64,000 bases of DNA from Cydia pomonella. Lineage: Eukaryota > Arthropoda > Insecta > Lepidoptera > Tortricidae. The first letter of the stretch is position 1. Each line of letters begins with the position of its first letter. The notes under the pieces were generated by a model. The model searched no databases, was not told where the DNA came from, and was given only the letters and a program-made list of their open reading frames with translations. This document shows, piece after piece, positions 23,157 through 32,835 of this stretch. The DNA lies in assembly GCF_033807575.1 (NCBI RefSeq), contig NC_084710.1, forward strand, positions 23,882,857-23,946,856, in the 5' to 3' direction. The position numbers were made by a program, and so were the translations under genes.

Positions 23157-23350
23157 CTAGGAGCCGATTCAGACTTAACAATTTGTTATTGATATGAACT
23201 GGTTGTGATACAACATTGAAGATTGCTCAAACTGATTGGTGCATGTAAAATGAAGTGACAGTCCTCTGTGAGTTGCGCGCTAATACCAAGACAATCGTCA
23301 AGGGCGTCCCAAAACCATAACAAATTGTTAACTTGGAATCGACCTCTAGG
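23157..23350. mobile_element. ~190-bp MITE with long inverted ends
   Basis: The left end CTAGGAGCCGATTCAGACTT continues AACAATTTGTTAT. The right end, reverse complemented, is CCTAGAGGTCGATTCCAAGT, then TAACAATTTGTTAT. Partial relatives lie at about 4500-4600 (CCTAGGAGCCCTATTCAGAT) and 1545-1605. It is non-coding. Confidence 0.65.
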
Positions 23351-24304
23351 TGCTGTTAATGTTCGGCCAGCAGTGTTGTCATTAAAATTTGAATTGAGTT
23401 AAGGAGGGACATGAACGGTAAGGGTTATAGTGGACGGGAAAGTTTCGTGCTAAATTGTACTTGATTAGATTTTACACACATCGTCCGGTTTATTGTTATA
23501 GCAGCAGGTTTTAAAGGTATTCAATATAACTTCAGAGCTGAATAAGAAAAATAGTCACCTAATATAGATACGCGGTCTATTACCATTCTAGAGTTCAATA
23601 TACCTAATTTCAGGATATTCGTCACTTTTTAAACCTTTAGTTATTATACAAAAAATAGTTGTTGTATCCTCTCAGTCATAAAATATTATTTTCAGTTTTT
23701 AAAAACTTTTTAACTAGGATGAGTAACTTTTCTATTGGAAGGAATGTTAACGATTTATGCTAGGTATATTTTTCTAAGAGATGTGATGGGTGCAAGGGAC
23801 TGGCTTACCGCCGCGCCGTGGAAATCCTTGAGGAAGATCTATGTTAAGCAGTTTTGGTTGATGTTGAAGATGAAGATGGCCGTAGTTTAGTAAATACATC
23901 AACATTGCGGCGATGTAGGCGCCGTGGGCGCCGGAGACGGATGCAATCACCGCACCTTACGTCTGCGCATAAATCTGCATCTCTGGAATGGAACAATAAC
24001 TAAAATTATACATAAGTATGGATTTTCATAGAACTGGTGTGCAGGGAATGGCGTCAGCAGGAAGTTACAGACAAAGGAAGACGAATCCAAATGTCTTTTA
24101 GTCGTATGGGGTCAAGGTTAGCCAAAGTGAGCTTGACTTATTCCAGGCTAGCTGCTAGAGATTATTAGATATAGATTTGCTATCAAACGTCTTAGAAAAA
24201 ACATTTTAACATAATTTTCGAAGTTTCACGGAACCCAAAAGAACATACCTAATACTATAAGACCTCATAGAATTTCATGATCACCTACGAAATACAAATC
24301 CCAC
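23351..24304. other. unassigned intergenic DNA
   Basis: At 23380-23420 there is a relative of the sequence flanking the LINE at 22004 (GAATTGAGTTAAGGAGGGAC). Nothing else is recognised. Confidence 0.35.
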
Positions 24305-24385
24305 TCTGGGCGTAGGCCTACTTTTTCAAGAGAGTTTGGGCTTTGGTTCCCACGCTAGCCTTACGTATTAGGGACGAGACTCAAC
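24305..24385 (-). repeat. SINE tail fragment
   Basis: GGCGTAGGCCTACTTTTTCA ... TTGGGCTTTGGTTCCCACGC parallels the tail of the SINE at 24522-24795, in the same orientation, and looks like a degraded duplicate. Confidence 0.45.
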
Positions 24386-24521
24386 ATATGAATTCTCATA
24401 AAGACAGAACGATTCACCGGTTTCATAAACAAAGTGGCAGAAATCTAAATAATGGTCCTTACATCCAGGAGGAAAAGTATCATATCCCAATACAGTTAAT
24501 ATAATAAATAATAATGTAGCC

Positions 24522-24795
24522 TGTATACGTCCCACTACTGGGCACAGGCCTCCTCACATGTGCGAGAGGGATTGGGCTATAGTCCCCACGCTAGCTAAAT
24601 GCAAGTTAGGAACTACACTTACACCGGTCTTTGAATTTTCCGCAGATGTAACTATGCAGGTTTCCTCGCAATGTTTTTCTCCACCAAGAAATTAGTGGTA
24701 AATATCAAATGATATTCCTTACATAAGTTCTGAAAATCTCATTGGTACGAGCCAGAATTTGAACGAGACCTCCGGATTGAAAGTCGCATATCATA
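24522..24795 (-). repeat. third SINE type, minus strand
   Basis: Read on the minus strand the head is the same tRNA-like module as at 22478 (TCCGGAGGTCTCGTTCAAAT, then GGCTCGTACCAATGAG), followed by TATCATTTGATATTTACCAC. The tail then differs: GCGTGGGGACTATAGCCCAA, then GAGGCCTGTGCCCAGTAGTG, then GGACGTATAC. This is a SINE that shares a head with the 22478 family but has a different 3' part. Confidence 0.72.
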
Positions 24796-24895
24796 TTTCA
24801 TGTCACTATATGATGTCACTGTAAATGTTGTATTGACTTGTGAAAGAGCTTTTGAGGCCTACTTGCAGAACGTATTTTTGAATTTTGAAATTTGA
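24796..24895 (+). repeat. LINE 3' terminus
   Basis: TTCATGTCACTATATGATGT ... GAGGCCTACTTGCAGAACGT ends with TTTTGAATTTTGAAATTTGA. The same terminus closes the repeat around the LTR element at 37170-37268. Confidence 0.7.
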
Positions 24896-27252
24896 ATAAT
24901 CCACTCGGCCACCACCGCTGTCAAGTAAAGTTAGGATTTATGAAATTACTAGCCATGCAACCCACCCATAATAACAAGTCACATACACTAAACCCTCGGA
25001 CCAGTCAAACGACGGCGCTTCCGGGCCCGCAAGACGCGCCACTTCCGGCCCTTTGACCTGCCGACTGTCCCCGACTAATTACAACATCACACGACGTCTC
25101 CCTGCGCATGACTCCATCTTTAATACAACGTGTTAAAGCTGAAATTCCCATGCAACAGCTGTGTATGAACTAATCACAACGGGGACAATGCTAAGACGTC
25201 TTCTTGCTTTTAAAGTTTCCTTTATTACCGTGTGATAAAGTTTGAAATAGCGTGGTTTGGATGAAAAGGAATGAGCCTGAGGCGATGGTCAGTCGCAGGA
25301 AATGTCTAAGACGGTTTCGGCTGATGTTTGCAGCGTAAAGTGATAAGCGAGTTTAAAGCCTTTCTGTTGCGTGAGTTAAGTGAGGACCTATTATATAATA
25401 TATATGACATTATTAGAAGTCTAGTCTAACTAGATATCTACCGTGAAACCACCCAACTATAGTCCAGGACTACAACCATGGTCTACAAGTTCAATACGTA
25501 ATTAAGTACCAATACCAATGTTTTTATTGGTTCTGTCTGAGTTAATGTCATACCTGAACGAATATTATTTGAGTTGCTTTTGGATGGTTTTACTAAAAAA
25601 CTAGTGTTAGTTTTACTACTTTGTTAGTGTTTAAACTAATGTTAGTCTTAAGGATGTCCTTAAGTACCTACTCTATCTAGAATGTGATTTGTCAAGAAAG
25701 TTACCTACCACGGTAATCTACTTAGAAAGTGACGTCCTGTCTTTTATCGAAAATGAATGTATTTTTCGGATGACGAGTGCAGCAGCTGCGCTACGATTGC
25801 AGCGATACTGTTGCGATAGTACCTAATACCACAAAATGAATGCAGCTGCAATTACCATCCAAAGGACATCTGAACATACCTCGCCAACACGGAAATTCCT
25901 GAGGAGGGGGCGTAAAGCCAAGATATTAAAATTAAGCAAAATTTGCGATCGATTCCCAAATACTCTTAAAATATAGTTCTGCTTAAAATTTTGCTAATCA
26001 GGGGCCGATTTTTTAACAAATTGATATTTTTGAAATCCGAGCGCTAGAAATTGGGAAGCATGACCACTCGTTTTCAATAAAATTTATTATAGTCTATGCG
26101 GAAAGAGAAGAGTCGTAGAATGTAAGGGCATGTTACATTCCACGATTCATAACAGGAGCCACACGAAATCGAGCGCTCAAAATTCAAAAATTGGCCCGCA
26201 GATCCCCCGGTAATATCACTAGCTATTTTACACTAAAATTATACTGCTATAATATGGTATGGTATACCTACAGCCTACAAGGTAACCTTAAACAACTGAA
26301 AATCAATGAAAATTAGATACGATTTTATGATTTTCTATCGAGCCAACTTTGACCTTATTTAAAATGGGTAAGAATTATATATATTATAAATAAAAACTAA
26401 CATTTTGCGTTGGCCCCCGTTCAAAACAAACCTCGAAAATAATGAAATCTGACTTGATAATGAAAACATCGAATCCGATACATCTCATCATGTCATTTAT
26501 TCCAGCAACCTATTCCAAAGTGCAAATTCTCTGGTTATTTTTACGGTAAGCATTTCATTTGGCACCCGACCTCTGCCGTAAACCTCCGCCGTGGTCATTC
26601 GTTCGCGGCGCAATTTTAAAATTGGCAGTTGCTCCGATCGCGGATAGTAGGAGGATTTGAACTTGCAAATGCATGTCAATTTGATCTCATTTTGTTTTAT
26701 AACTACTATTACAAACGGGGTTTTAGCACGAATATTTACTTTTGTGAGTTCCCAATATTTTTGCACATGTCATCTTCACGGAGTAACTCATTTAATTAGT
26801 CATTACTTTTTCACATCACCTACTCGGATATGGCCTTTTTCTTCCTTGGTAGGAGAATTCAGTGGTACTTTTCTGTTCTAGGATAAATTTTATTTCCAGC
26901 ATAAAATATTAACACAATTAAATATGATAACAGTACTTATGTACTTATGATAAAAAAAACGATTACGTACACACTAGGTATTTTGTTACATTAAATAATT
27001 ATAAAAGAAAATAATATTCTTCTATAATATCCTGTGAAAAGGAATGTGTCATATAGTACCAAAATTTTCTACATATTGGGCGTTAACACTTCACTTACTA
27101 TATTCAGGATTCAACGTACTCCCACGCCGTAAATACTTTCATTTTACTCCCTTGCGATACAATCTACTACTAACGTACCCAAATGAACATGTTAGTATGA
27201 AATCTATTTGTCATTATTTGCCGATCTCTTCACTTTTATATGTACCGTTCGA
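24896..27252. other. unassigned intergenic DNA
   Basis: No supported gene. At 25770-25850 there are GCAGC-rich words (GAGTGCAGCAGCTGCGCTAC, GCAGCTGCAATTACC) resembling the MITE at 27253. The frames at 26497-27268 overlap on both strands without motifs. Confidence 0.35.
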
Positions 27253-27506
27253 ATTCAGGCTGCACTAGCAGCGTTACTGCTGGCGGTATTACTACCGCAG
27301 CAGTAGTGCCGTGACAATAGGCGCTGCTGCACTGCAAACATACATAAATTTTCGATAAAAGTCACATTTCAGGACATCACTTGCTAAGTGGATTACTTTC
27401 TTACGACGTCACTTTCTTGGGACGTCACATTTTCGGCAGCAATGCAGTCGACATCAATGTCGCGCCGCAATACTGCAAGCTGCAGTAGCAATGCAATAGT
27501 CTGAAT
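27253..27506. mobile_element. probable 254-bp MITE, GCAGC-rich ends
   Basis: The left end is ATTCAGGCTGCACTAGCAGC. The right end, reverse complemented, is ATTCAGACTATTGCATTGCT. Both then carry dense GCAG/CTGC words, and the middle is AT-rich. Similar words occur at about 25780, 30290-30500 and 48830-48890, suggesting a dispersed family. The inverted ends match only roughly. Confidence 0.45.
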
Positions 27507-27618
27507 CAGAAACGTCTTGTTGTCGTCTTCTTATTGTTCCACGGCTCATGGAAGCCTGGCCTGGGGTCCGCATGGCAAGTAATCCCGAGAATTGGCGTAG
27601 GCACTAGGCACTAGTTTT

Positions 27619-27630
27619 TACGAAAGCGAA
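27619..27630. repeat. 12-bp target-site duplication, left
   Basis: TACGAAAGCGAA here is repeated exactly at 27907-27918 on the other side of the LINE fragment (its first T may be shared with the LINE tail). In an uninterrupted SINE this stretch occurs once. Confidence 0.85.
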
Positions 27631-27906
27631 GAAAGAAACAAGACGCGACATGCAGGTTCTGCCATGAGTCAGAGGAAACTGCAATGCACATTCTCTGCTC
27701 CTGTGGACCACTAATGTCAAAAAGAAGTACCCACTTAGGGCGGCACATTTTGCAACCCTATGAGGTACAGAACATTACGGCCCAAAGAATCTGGAATTTC
27801 CTGGATTCAACGGGCATCAGTAATGAACTTTAAAGGGCTGTCACAATAGACCAATGCCTGGTCGGCGTGGCAATCAAAGGCTCACAAACTACAATAATAA
27901 TAATAA
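27631..27906 (+). pseudogene. LINE ORF2 C-terminal end inserted in SINE
   Basis: An open frame at 27633-27833 encodes a cysteine-histidine motif CRFCHESEETAMHILCSC (Cys, Cys, His, Cys spacing), then GRHILQPYEVQNI and RIWNFLDSTGI, ending at TAA. This is the zinc-knuckle region found after the reverse transcriptase in many R1/Jockey/I-type LINEs. A short 3' UTR follows and ends in (TAA)n. The 5' part is missing, as expected from truncated target-primed reverse transcription. The remaining frame is intact. The flanking 12-bp duplication marks both ends. Confidence 0.8.
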
Positions 27907-27972
27907 TACGAAAGCGAATTCCATCTGACCTTTAAACCCAGAGGGGAAATTCGGACTTGTTGGGACTAAAGT

Positions 27973-28189
27973 AATTTGTAACAAGCAGAAACGTCTGCAA
28001 ACGATGCTATTAAGACTAGAATACATTTAAAAGTGGAAAAAATACTGCATTGGGTGAGACTTGAACACGGCCTCTGGATAGATACTCCAGCGCTCTGCCA
28101 ACTGAGCCACCAAGACTTCATCCATAGCCAGCAAATTTTCCCACCATATTAAACCATATTATATTATTTTGGGGAAATATTGGAATTAG
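27973..28189 (-). repeat. SINE with a different tRNA-like head, nested
   Basis: The minus-strand sequence has GTGGCTCAGTTGGCAGAGCG (a good A box) and GTGTTCAAGTCTC (B-box-like). It is flanked by ACTAATTCCAA and a TTAGTCCCAA-like repeat that occur once in the host SINE. It differs from the other SINEs in the window. Its tail is short and ends GTTACAAATTACTTTAG. Confidence 0.6.
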
Positions 28190-28449
28190 TCCGGTTTCCT
28201 CGCGATGTTTTCCTTCACTGAAAAGCGACTGGTAAATATCAAGAGTCGCGATTAGAACGTTCAATCCGTCACTCATTTTAACAAGGAGATTGAAAGTATA
28301 AGAATAGCGAGCGAGATGTGCTTCGAGTACAGAACATAACAATCAATTAACAGTTTTGTCTGGTTCGAATACCGCTCGTGTATAGCCGCGAAGGCTTGTG
28401 ATCACGTCATTATAGGAAAACTATTCGAGTGAAGATATTAGGTGTTATA

Positions 28450-28487
28450 CCTCAAGGGAAACTTATTACTATAAGTTTCCCTTGAGG
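28450..28487. repeat. 38-bp perfect palindrome with 4-base loop
   Basis: CCTCAAGGGAAACTTAT and ATAAGTTTCCCTTGAGG form 17-bp arms around TACT with no mismatch. No T run follows that would suggest a terminator-like signal, and none is expected in this genome. Confidence 0.92.
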
Positions 28488-28570
28488 AGGAAATGTATAA
28501 AAGCTTTAAAAATATATTAACTTCTTTGAAATTAAGCATTAAAAATGGTTCCATACGGTAAAACACGTAC

Positions 28571-28803
28571 AGTAGACGCTAATCCGGCAGCAGAAATTTT
28601 CCACTGTGCGAGATTGTCGGACCTGCTGCTGCTGGATTTGTATGGGAAATAAAAGCTTTATATATTAGATTTTTTATACAGACATATCATATCCAACTGC
28701 TCTGAAATCCGACGTTTGGTTGTGTAAACTGCTGGATTATCGTCGCTAATTGACGGATTATTGCCGTCCGGATTGGCGGTGACCGGAATACCAAGCGTCT
28801 ACT
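28571..28803. mobile_element. 233-bp MITE, AGTAGACGC ends
   Basis: The left end is AGTAGACGCTAATCCGGCAG. The right end, reverse complemented, is AGTAGACGCTTGGTATTCCG. Both continue with CCGG- and CGGCA-type words, and the middle is AT-rich. A TA dinucleotide adjoins each side. The interior is non-coding. Confidence 0.6.
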
Positions 28804-30589
28804 ATAGTTGTTACACATATAGTCGTTCCCCCTACAGGTACTTTTATATTAACTTGTGTGTCACTAAGCTGAAACTTTGATAATATTGTCTAGACAAAAT
28901 CCGCAAAAACACCTCTATCCTAATTATTTCAGACGAGTCAACAGACGGCCCATATTTGGCAATACATGACATCACCACACACAAAGAGCGCTTTGACAGC
29001 TCGCTCTGTACCTACTAAACCGGCCGTCCCACCCAACACATCTATGCATTCACAGAGCCCTTATCTCCATGGATAAAGGATGAATATAGCGTGGATAGTT
29101 AGAGCAGTAAGTTGGTGAGTTTGCACCAGTTATCGGCTACCGTTTGGCGCCGCGAGATGAGTAATGGCATGAGGTAACGAACAGATGCGTGGACATTGTT
29201 GCTTTAAAAACGTTAGGTAAAAGTCTACGATGTTTTTAGTTATTTGTAGATTATACCTATACATAGGTACTACGTACGTACGTATTCTCGATATGTCTTG
29301 GTGACGTGGAAGTGGTAATAGATTGGGCATATCCTCAGATGCATGGCACCCACTTATCAAAAGTAGCCCAGACTTGAAAGATGCCCGGAAAAGGGAAACA
29401 TTGTCGCCCTACATTTACTTGGCGCGTTCCGTGGTGCAAAAGTTGGGTTGGGTGTATTGCGGATGGGATGAAAGGGGCCCAGACTGCCCAGCACCGGCGT
29501 CAATTGAAGAATATGATTTGAGCCCTTCACCCCAGGGTAATAGAGTGGAAAGAAGAAGAAGATTCTTGATAAGCGGGTATAGTCGTTTCAGAAACCACTG
29601 ATCACTAATTCTTCGACATGTTTTTATTATACGAAAAAACCCAATTCAACGCCGACTTATCATTCAAAAACTTACAGGTAGCTCTACGGTAAAATACATT
29701 ACATATAGTGAAAGAACCGGACTAATCCGAATAAAACCTAGTTTTCCGTATGTGTTGCAAAGTTAAACGGCAGTCCCTTTTTGCAAAAATTCTCAAGACA
29801 TTCCTACGAAATATTTCCCCAGGCTGAAATGTTCGCTTAGCTCGCTTAATTAATAGCTCAATCCAAATACTCCACTGATGGCTTATATTAATATTTTTCA
29901 GAATGAATACTTTTCACTTTTCCTGTTCCTGGTACGATAATGGTTAACTCTTTTTTTGCAATTAAGACGAAATATATTAATTCCCAATTAAGCTAGTAGG
30001 TAATTTCCTAATTAATTGAACTACCTAATTCAAATCACGTGACTTATAAATATTTAGCAGAATTCGTACTATCTGGAGTAATACTCATTGAACTTCCTAC
30101 CGCGATTAAACACATTTTTTTTTAATTACAATCATACTACTATAATTTACACACTACTTACTTGGAAATACATTACGAATAGGTTTTAATTCAAGATTTA
30201 CCTTAAAGTTACCTGACATACATGACATAGGTACCTAAAGAGGCTAAAGGTGACTTTCAAAAGTCAACTGCACCTATATTTTCTATCGCGACATTACTGC
30301 GGCAGTGCACGGTGTTGATGTAGCCGCTTTAGCTGTCAATTTTCTTGACAAAATAAGTGACGTTCGAGGCCGCAATACCTACTGCCGTGATTATGAAATT
30401 CAATCTGCCGCTTATTTTATCAAGGGAACTGACAGATACGTTCTCGATAACAGCAGCTAACAGCAGCATTGCAGCGCAACATGGTTGCCGATTTCATTGC
30501 TGCGGAAATGTCTGTATAAAAGTCGGTGCCCTGGATAGTTGTCATTTACTTAGTAAACTGATGTGTTCTGAAATGAAGTATCGCCTGCA
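28804..30589. other. unassigned intergenic DNA
   Basis: No supported gene. The 92-codon frame at 29323-29601 and the 98-codon frame starting at 30357 have no recognisable domain. The latter overlaps GCAGC-rich repeat words at 30290-30500. Confidence 0.35.
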
Positions 30590-30760
30590 ATATTTCCGGA
30601 CCGATACGACTTTCAAACCTTCAAGAAAAGAGCGTACTTCAGTTCCATTTTGAACTGCGGCAACGCACTTGCAACCCTTTTGTGTTACAGGTATATGAGC
30701 AATAGTAATGGTAAGATATCAGACGATTCGTCTACTCGTTTGCCTCCTATATCATGCAAA
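30590..30760 (+). repeat. LINE 3'-end-like repeat
   Basis: CGACTTTCAAACCTTCAAGA, AAAGAGCGTACTTC, GCAACGCACTTGCAACCC and CTCGTTTGCCTCCTA occur in the same order, with decay, at 47795-47920 and 53935-54035. This is an interspersed 3' terminus with no coding part here. Confidence 0.6.
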
Positions 30761-31189
30761 AACAAAACATAACCACACACCAATGTAATCGACAGAAAGC
30801 ACAGCAATGCCGTCGGAACTAAAATGTAACCTTATAGACACAGACGGGTGTTCCTTTTACCTTGACCCGTTACTCATCTCTTACTCACGTTAATATAAAT
30901 GAACACAATAATGTGTAGTTTAGAATAAAGTTACAGAAATAAATACCATTCTTAAAACAAACAATAGACGGAGGTGAATCAGATGTTGCAAAATTATAAT
31001 TTATTGGAAACCAAATCATAATTTGTTTTCCTCTTAAATTAACTGCCGATTAATCTTAATTAAGTTACGTTAACCTTTTTCCTATCATTTAGGTGCAAAT
31101 AATTTAATTATAGAGGTAAATTTAGACAAAATGGTTGAATAAGGGCCTATTGCTTGAAGAGTCCTGGAGAGGCATAGGGCGCTGTTGTT

Positions 31190-31482
31190 TCTAGCTGTTC
31201 AACCTTATGTATTTATTGTTTGTTATGTTTAGTTATTTTGATGATGACATTGACTTATTAGATACATAGGAGTTATGTATTCTTTAAAACTAGTTTTAAG
31301 ATTCTTAGCTTAACAGTCTCTTGACGTGAAACATGTATTTCATACACTTTTTTTATTCTTGGACACTTAGAGAGCCTTTACACCTCCAAATCTTATTAAT
31401 GTCATTATTATTGTGTATTATTACTTTCTCAGACCGTGGGGACCTTATACATCTCCAAACTTAATGTATTAACCGTGGAGAC
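31190..31482 (+). repeat. tandem LINE 3' UTR repeat, part left of the LTR element
   Basis: GACACTTAGAGAGCCTTTAC ... TACATCTCCAAACTTAATGT parallels GACACTTGGAGAGACTTTAC ... TACATCTCCAGATTTAATGT at 36970. With the LTR element removed the repeat unit is about 255 bp and at least two units are present. The LTR element is inserted in the first of them. Confidence 0.65.
31479..31482. repeat. target-site duplication AGAC, left
   Basis: AGAC directly before the 5' LTR is repeated directly after the 3' LTR at 36832-36835. The related empty site in the neighbouring tandem unit reads ACCATAGACTATAC, which supports a single GAC-type target before insertion. Four base pairs fits Ty3/gypsy integration. 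Confidence 0.9.
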
Positions 31483-31620
31483 TGTGATGGCGCGCGCAGC
31501 CACGCATCACAATACCACGCCACCGCCGCGTGATCTGTCCCGAGCTACCCATCGCGCCGCATGCCGGCCGCCGAGCGACTGAGAGTCGCTGCCCCCGCCC
31601 GCGCCCCGCGAGCCGCGCAC

Positions 31621-31628
31621 TATAAAAG
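31621..31628 (+). promoter_or_regulatory. LTR TATA box
   Basis: TATAAAAG lies within a very GC-rich context about 140 bp into the LTR. It is the likely polymerase II core promoter of the element, with transcript start expected about 25-30 bp downstream. The 3' LTR has the same motif at 36142. Confidence 0.75.
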
Positions 31629-31702
31629 CCAGCGCGGTCGCCTAGATAGCAGGCAGTCGCTCTCACCGCCTTCTGCTGTGAGGACCGCTGCTCTCCCGGT
31701 AC

Positions 31703-31968
31703 GAGCCGGCGTGTTTTCAGACGCGTTATGGCTCCCGGTCCCTAGCCACCCTACCCTTCCTGATTCCCGTAGGCCAGTTGAGCCGGCGTGTTTACAGACG
31801 CGTTAAGGCACCTGGAGTACGTACCCTTCCTGACCCCGTAGCCCAGTCGAGCCGGCGCGTTTTCAGACGCGTGAAGGCACCTGGAGTACGTACCCCTTCC
31901 CGATTCCTTATCCCGGTTGTGCCGGCGTGTTTACAGACGCGTGAGGGCACCCGGGGTATCCACCCCTA
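31703..31968 (+). repeat. four tandem ~70-bp repeats inside the LTR
   Basis: Units start at 31703, 31780, 31849 and 31919 with G(A/T)GCCGGCG(T/C)GTTT(T/A)CAGACGCG. Most units continue GGCACCTGGAGTACGTACC. The units vary in sequence, so the array is older than this insertion, yet both LTRs keep all four. Placed just downstream of the promoter, they could be regulatory or part of the transcribed leader. Confidence 0.88.
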
Positions 31969-32139
31969 TACTATCTCGCTCCCGTCAAAACCACCCCTTC
32001 ACTCTTAGGGGATACCGATCCCAAAACTCGCGAGTAGCTTAGGGTCCGCGCCGTCCCGTAATCCCGTTGCTATAAATTAGAATCATCCCCCGCGTCGTAC
32101 CTAGCCTAGGACATCTAGATTTAAGGAACCTTTATTTAT

Positions 32140-32145
32140 AATAAA
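32140..32145 (+). promoter_or_regulatory. LTR polyadenylation signal
   Basis: AATAAA in TTTATTTATAATAAACCGGC, with GT-rich sequence (TTTGTGTTACAG) some 20-35 bp later. The equivalent site in the 3' LTR (36661) would terminate the genomic transcript. Confidence 0.65.
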
Positions 32146-32304
32146 CCGGCATAAAAGCCCGCCGATTTGTGTTACAGCATTACCTTTGGTTTCTTTGTCT
32201 CACCCTGCACCCTCTCTCTCCTCTGAGCTAACTAGGAAACCCTTGCTCCCGTCTGGAACAAGGGAGTTGTATGAGGCCACGCCCGCCCCGGCGAACGTGA
32301 CCCC

Positions 32305-32735
32305 ATCACATCTGGCGCCCAACGAAATAACTCACGTAGGAGTCCATACGGTATCCTGGAAGGAACCGGTGCTCGAGAGAGGACAGGGGTAGTTATAAAT
32401 AAATAAATAAATATATATACCGTAGGGCTGCTACACCGTAGCATTACCGCATCCATTTGGGGGGAGTGTCGCTTCCCGCCCACCCGTAAATCACATCTAG
32501 CGCCCAACTAAATAACTCACGTAGGAGTCCAGACGGTATCCTGAAAAGAACCGGTACTCGAGAAAGGACAGAGATAAGAATAAATAAATAAATATTTGCC
32601 ATATACCGTACCAGGTATATATACCGTACAGCCGCTATACGTAGCATCACCGCACCGATTTGGGGGGACTGTCGCATCCCGCCCACCCGTAGATCACATC
32701 TAGCCCACACAGAGGTACACCAGGAGTCCCGACGC
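32305..32735 (+). repeat. tandemly duplicated leader including the PBS
   Basis: The block ATCACATCT(G/A)GCGCCCAAC ... AATAACTCACGTAGGAGTCC ... GGTATCCTG ... CCGGT(G/A)CTCGAGA ... TTTGGGGGGA ... CCCGCCCACCCGTA starts at 32305 and again at about 32490. A third, partial start is at about 32693. The first unit includes the last six bases of the LTR. In the second copy the primer site reads TAGCGCCCAAC, with one mismatch at the tRNA CCA end. In the third it is destroyed (TAGCCCACA). Confidence 0.88.
32313..32324 (+). promoter_or_regulatory. primer-binding site, tRNA-Lys type
   Basis: TGGCGCCCAACG begins 2 bases after the LTR. It is complementary to the 3' end of a lysine tRNA including CCA (known for spumaviruses and several gypsy-like elements). 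The match stops after about 12 bases. A second, altered copy is at 32498. Confidence 0.85.
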
Positions 32736-32799
32736 TCCATCCAGGTAAATTCAACTCCCGCACCGATATCCGTTCACTGTACAACCGCTGCTTACCGGT

Positions 32800-32835
32800 A
32801 GGTATATAGGTAGGTATAGGTAGGTAGGTAGGTAA
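32800..32835 (+). repeat. GGTA/TAGG microsatellite before gag start
   Basis: GGTAGGTATATAGGTAGGTA continues as (GGTA)n right up to the gag ATG. The last TAA of the array (32833-32835) is an in-frame stop immediately before ATG 32836, which fixes the start codon. Confidence 0.85.

Larger units (their letters stand above)
27518..28252 (-). repeat. SINE interrupted by two insertions
   Basis: On the minus strand the body of the 22478 family is present in three pieces. The first is ATATTTACCAGTCGCTTTTC to GGACTAATTCCAA (28252-28190). The second is CAAGTCCGAATTTCCCCTCT to GGAATTCGCTTTCG (27972-27907). The third is TAAAAACTAGTGCCTAGTGC to CATGAGCCGTGG (27618-27541), with a decayed end near 27518. 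The breaks are filled by a second SINE (27973-28189) and a LINE end (27631-27906). Confidence 0.75.
31483..32310 (+). repeat. 5' LTR
   Basis: The LTR is 828 bp with inverted ends TGTGATGG...CCATCACA. It is identical by eye to the 3' LTR except at 31516 (C here, T at 36037). It is far richer in C and G than the surrounding DNA. It holds a TATA box (31621), four tandem units of about 70 bp (31703-31968) and an AATAAA signal (32140-32145). Near-identity of the LTRs means a recent insertion, because both are copied from one template at integration. Confidence 0.96.

Noticed and set aside
29323..29601. 92-codon plus-strand frame
   Set aside because: No motif, no repeat support and no visible exon structure. 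It could be chance in a slightly GC-richer patch.
31469..32008. Open frames of 65-81 codons inside both LTRs
   Set aside because: They follow from the GC-rich, stop-poor LTR sequence and its tandem units. They are duplicated only because the LTR is duplicated.
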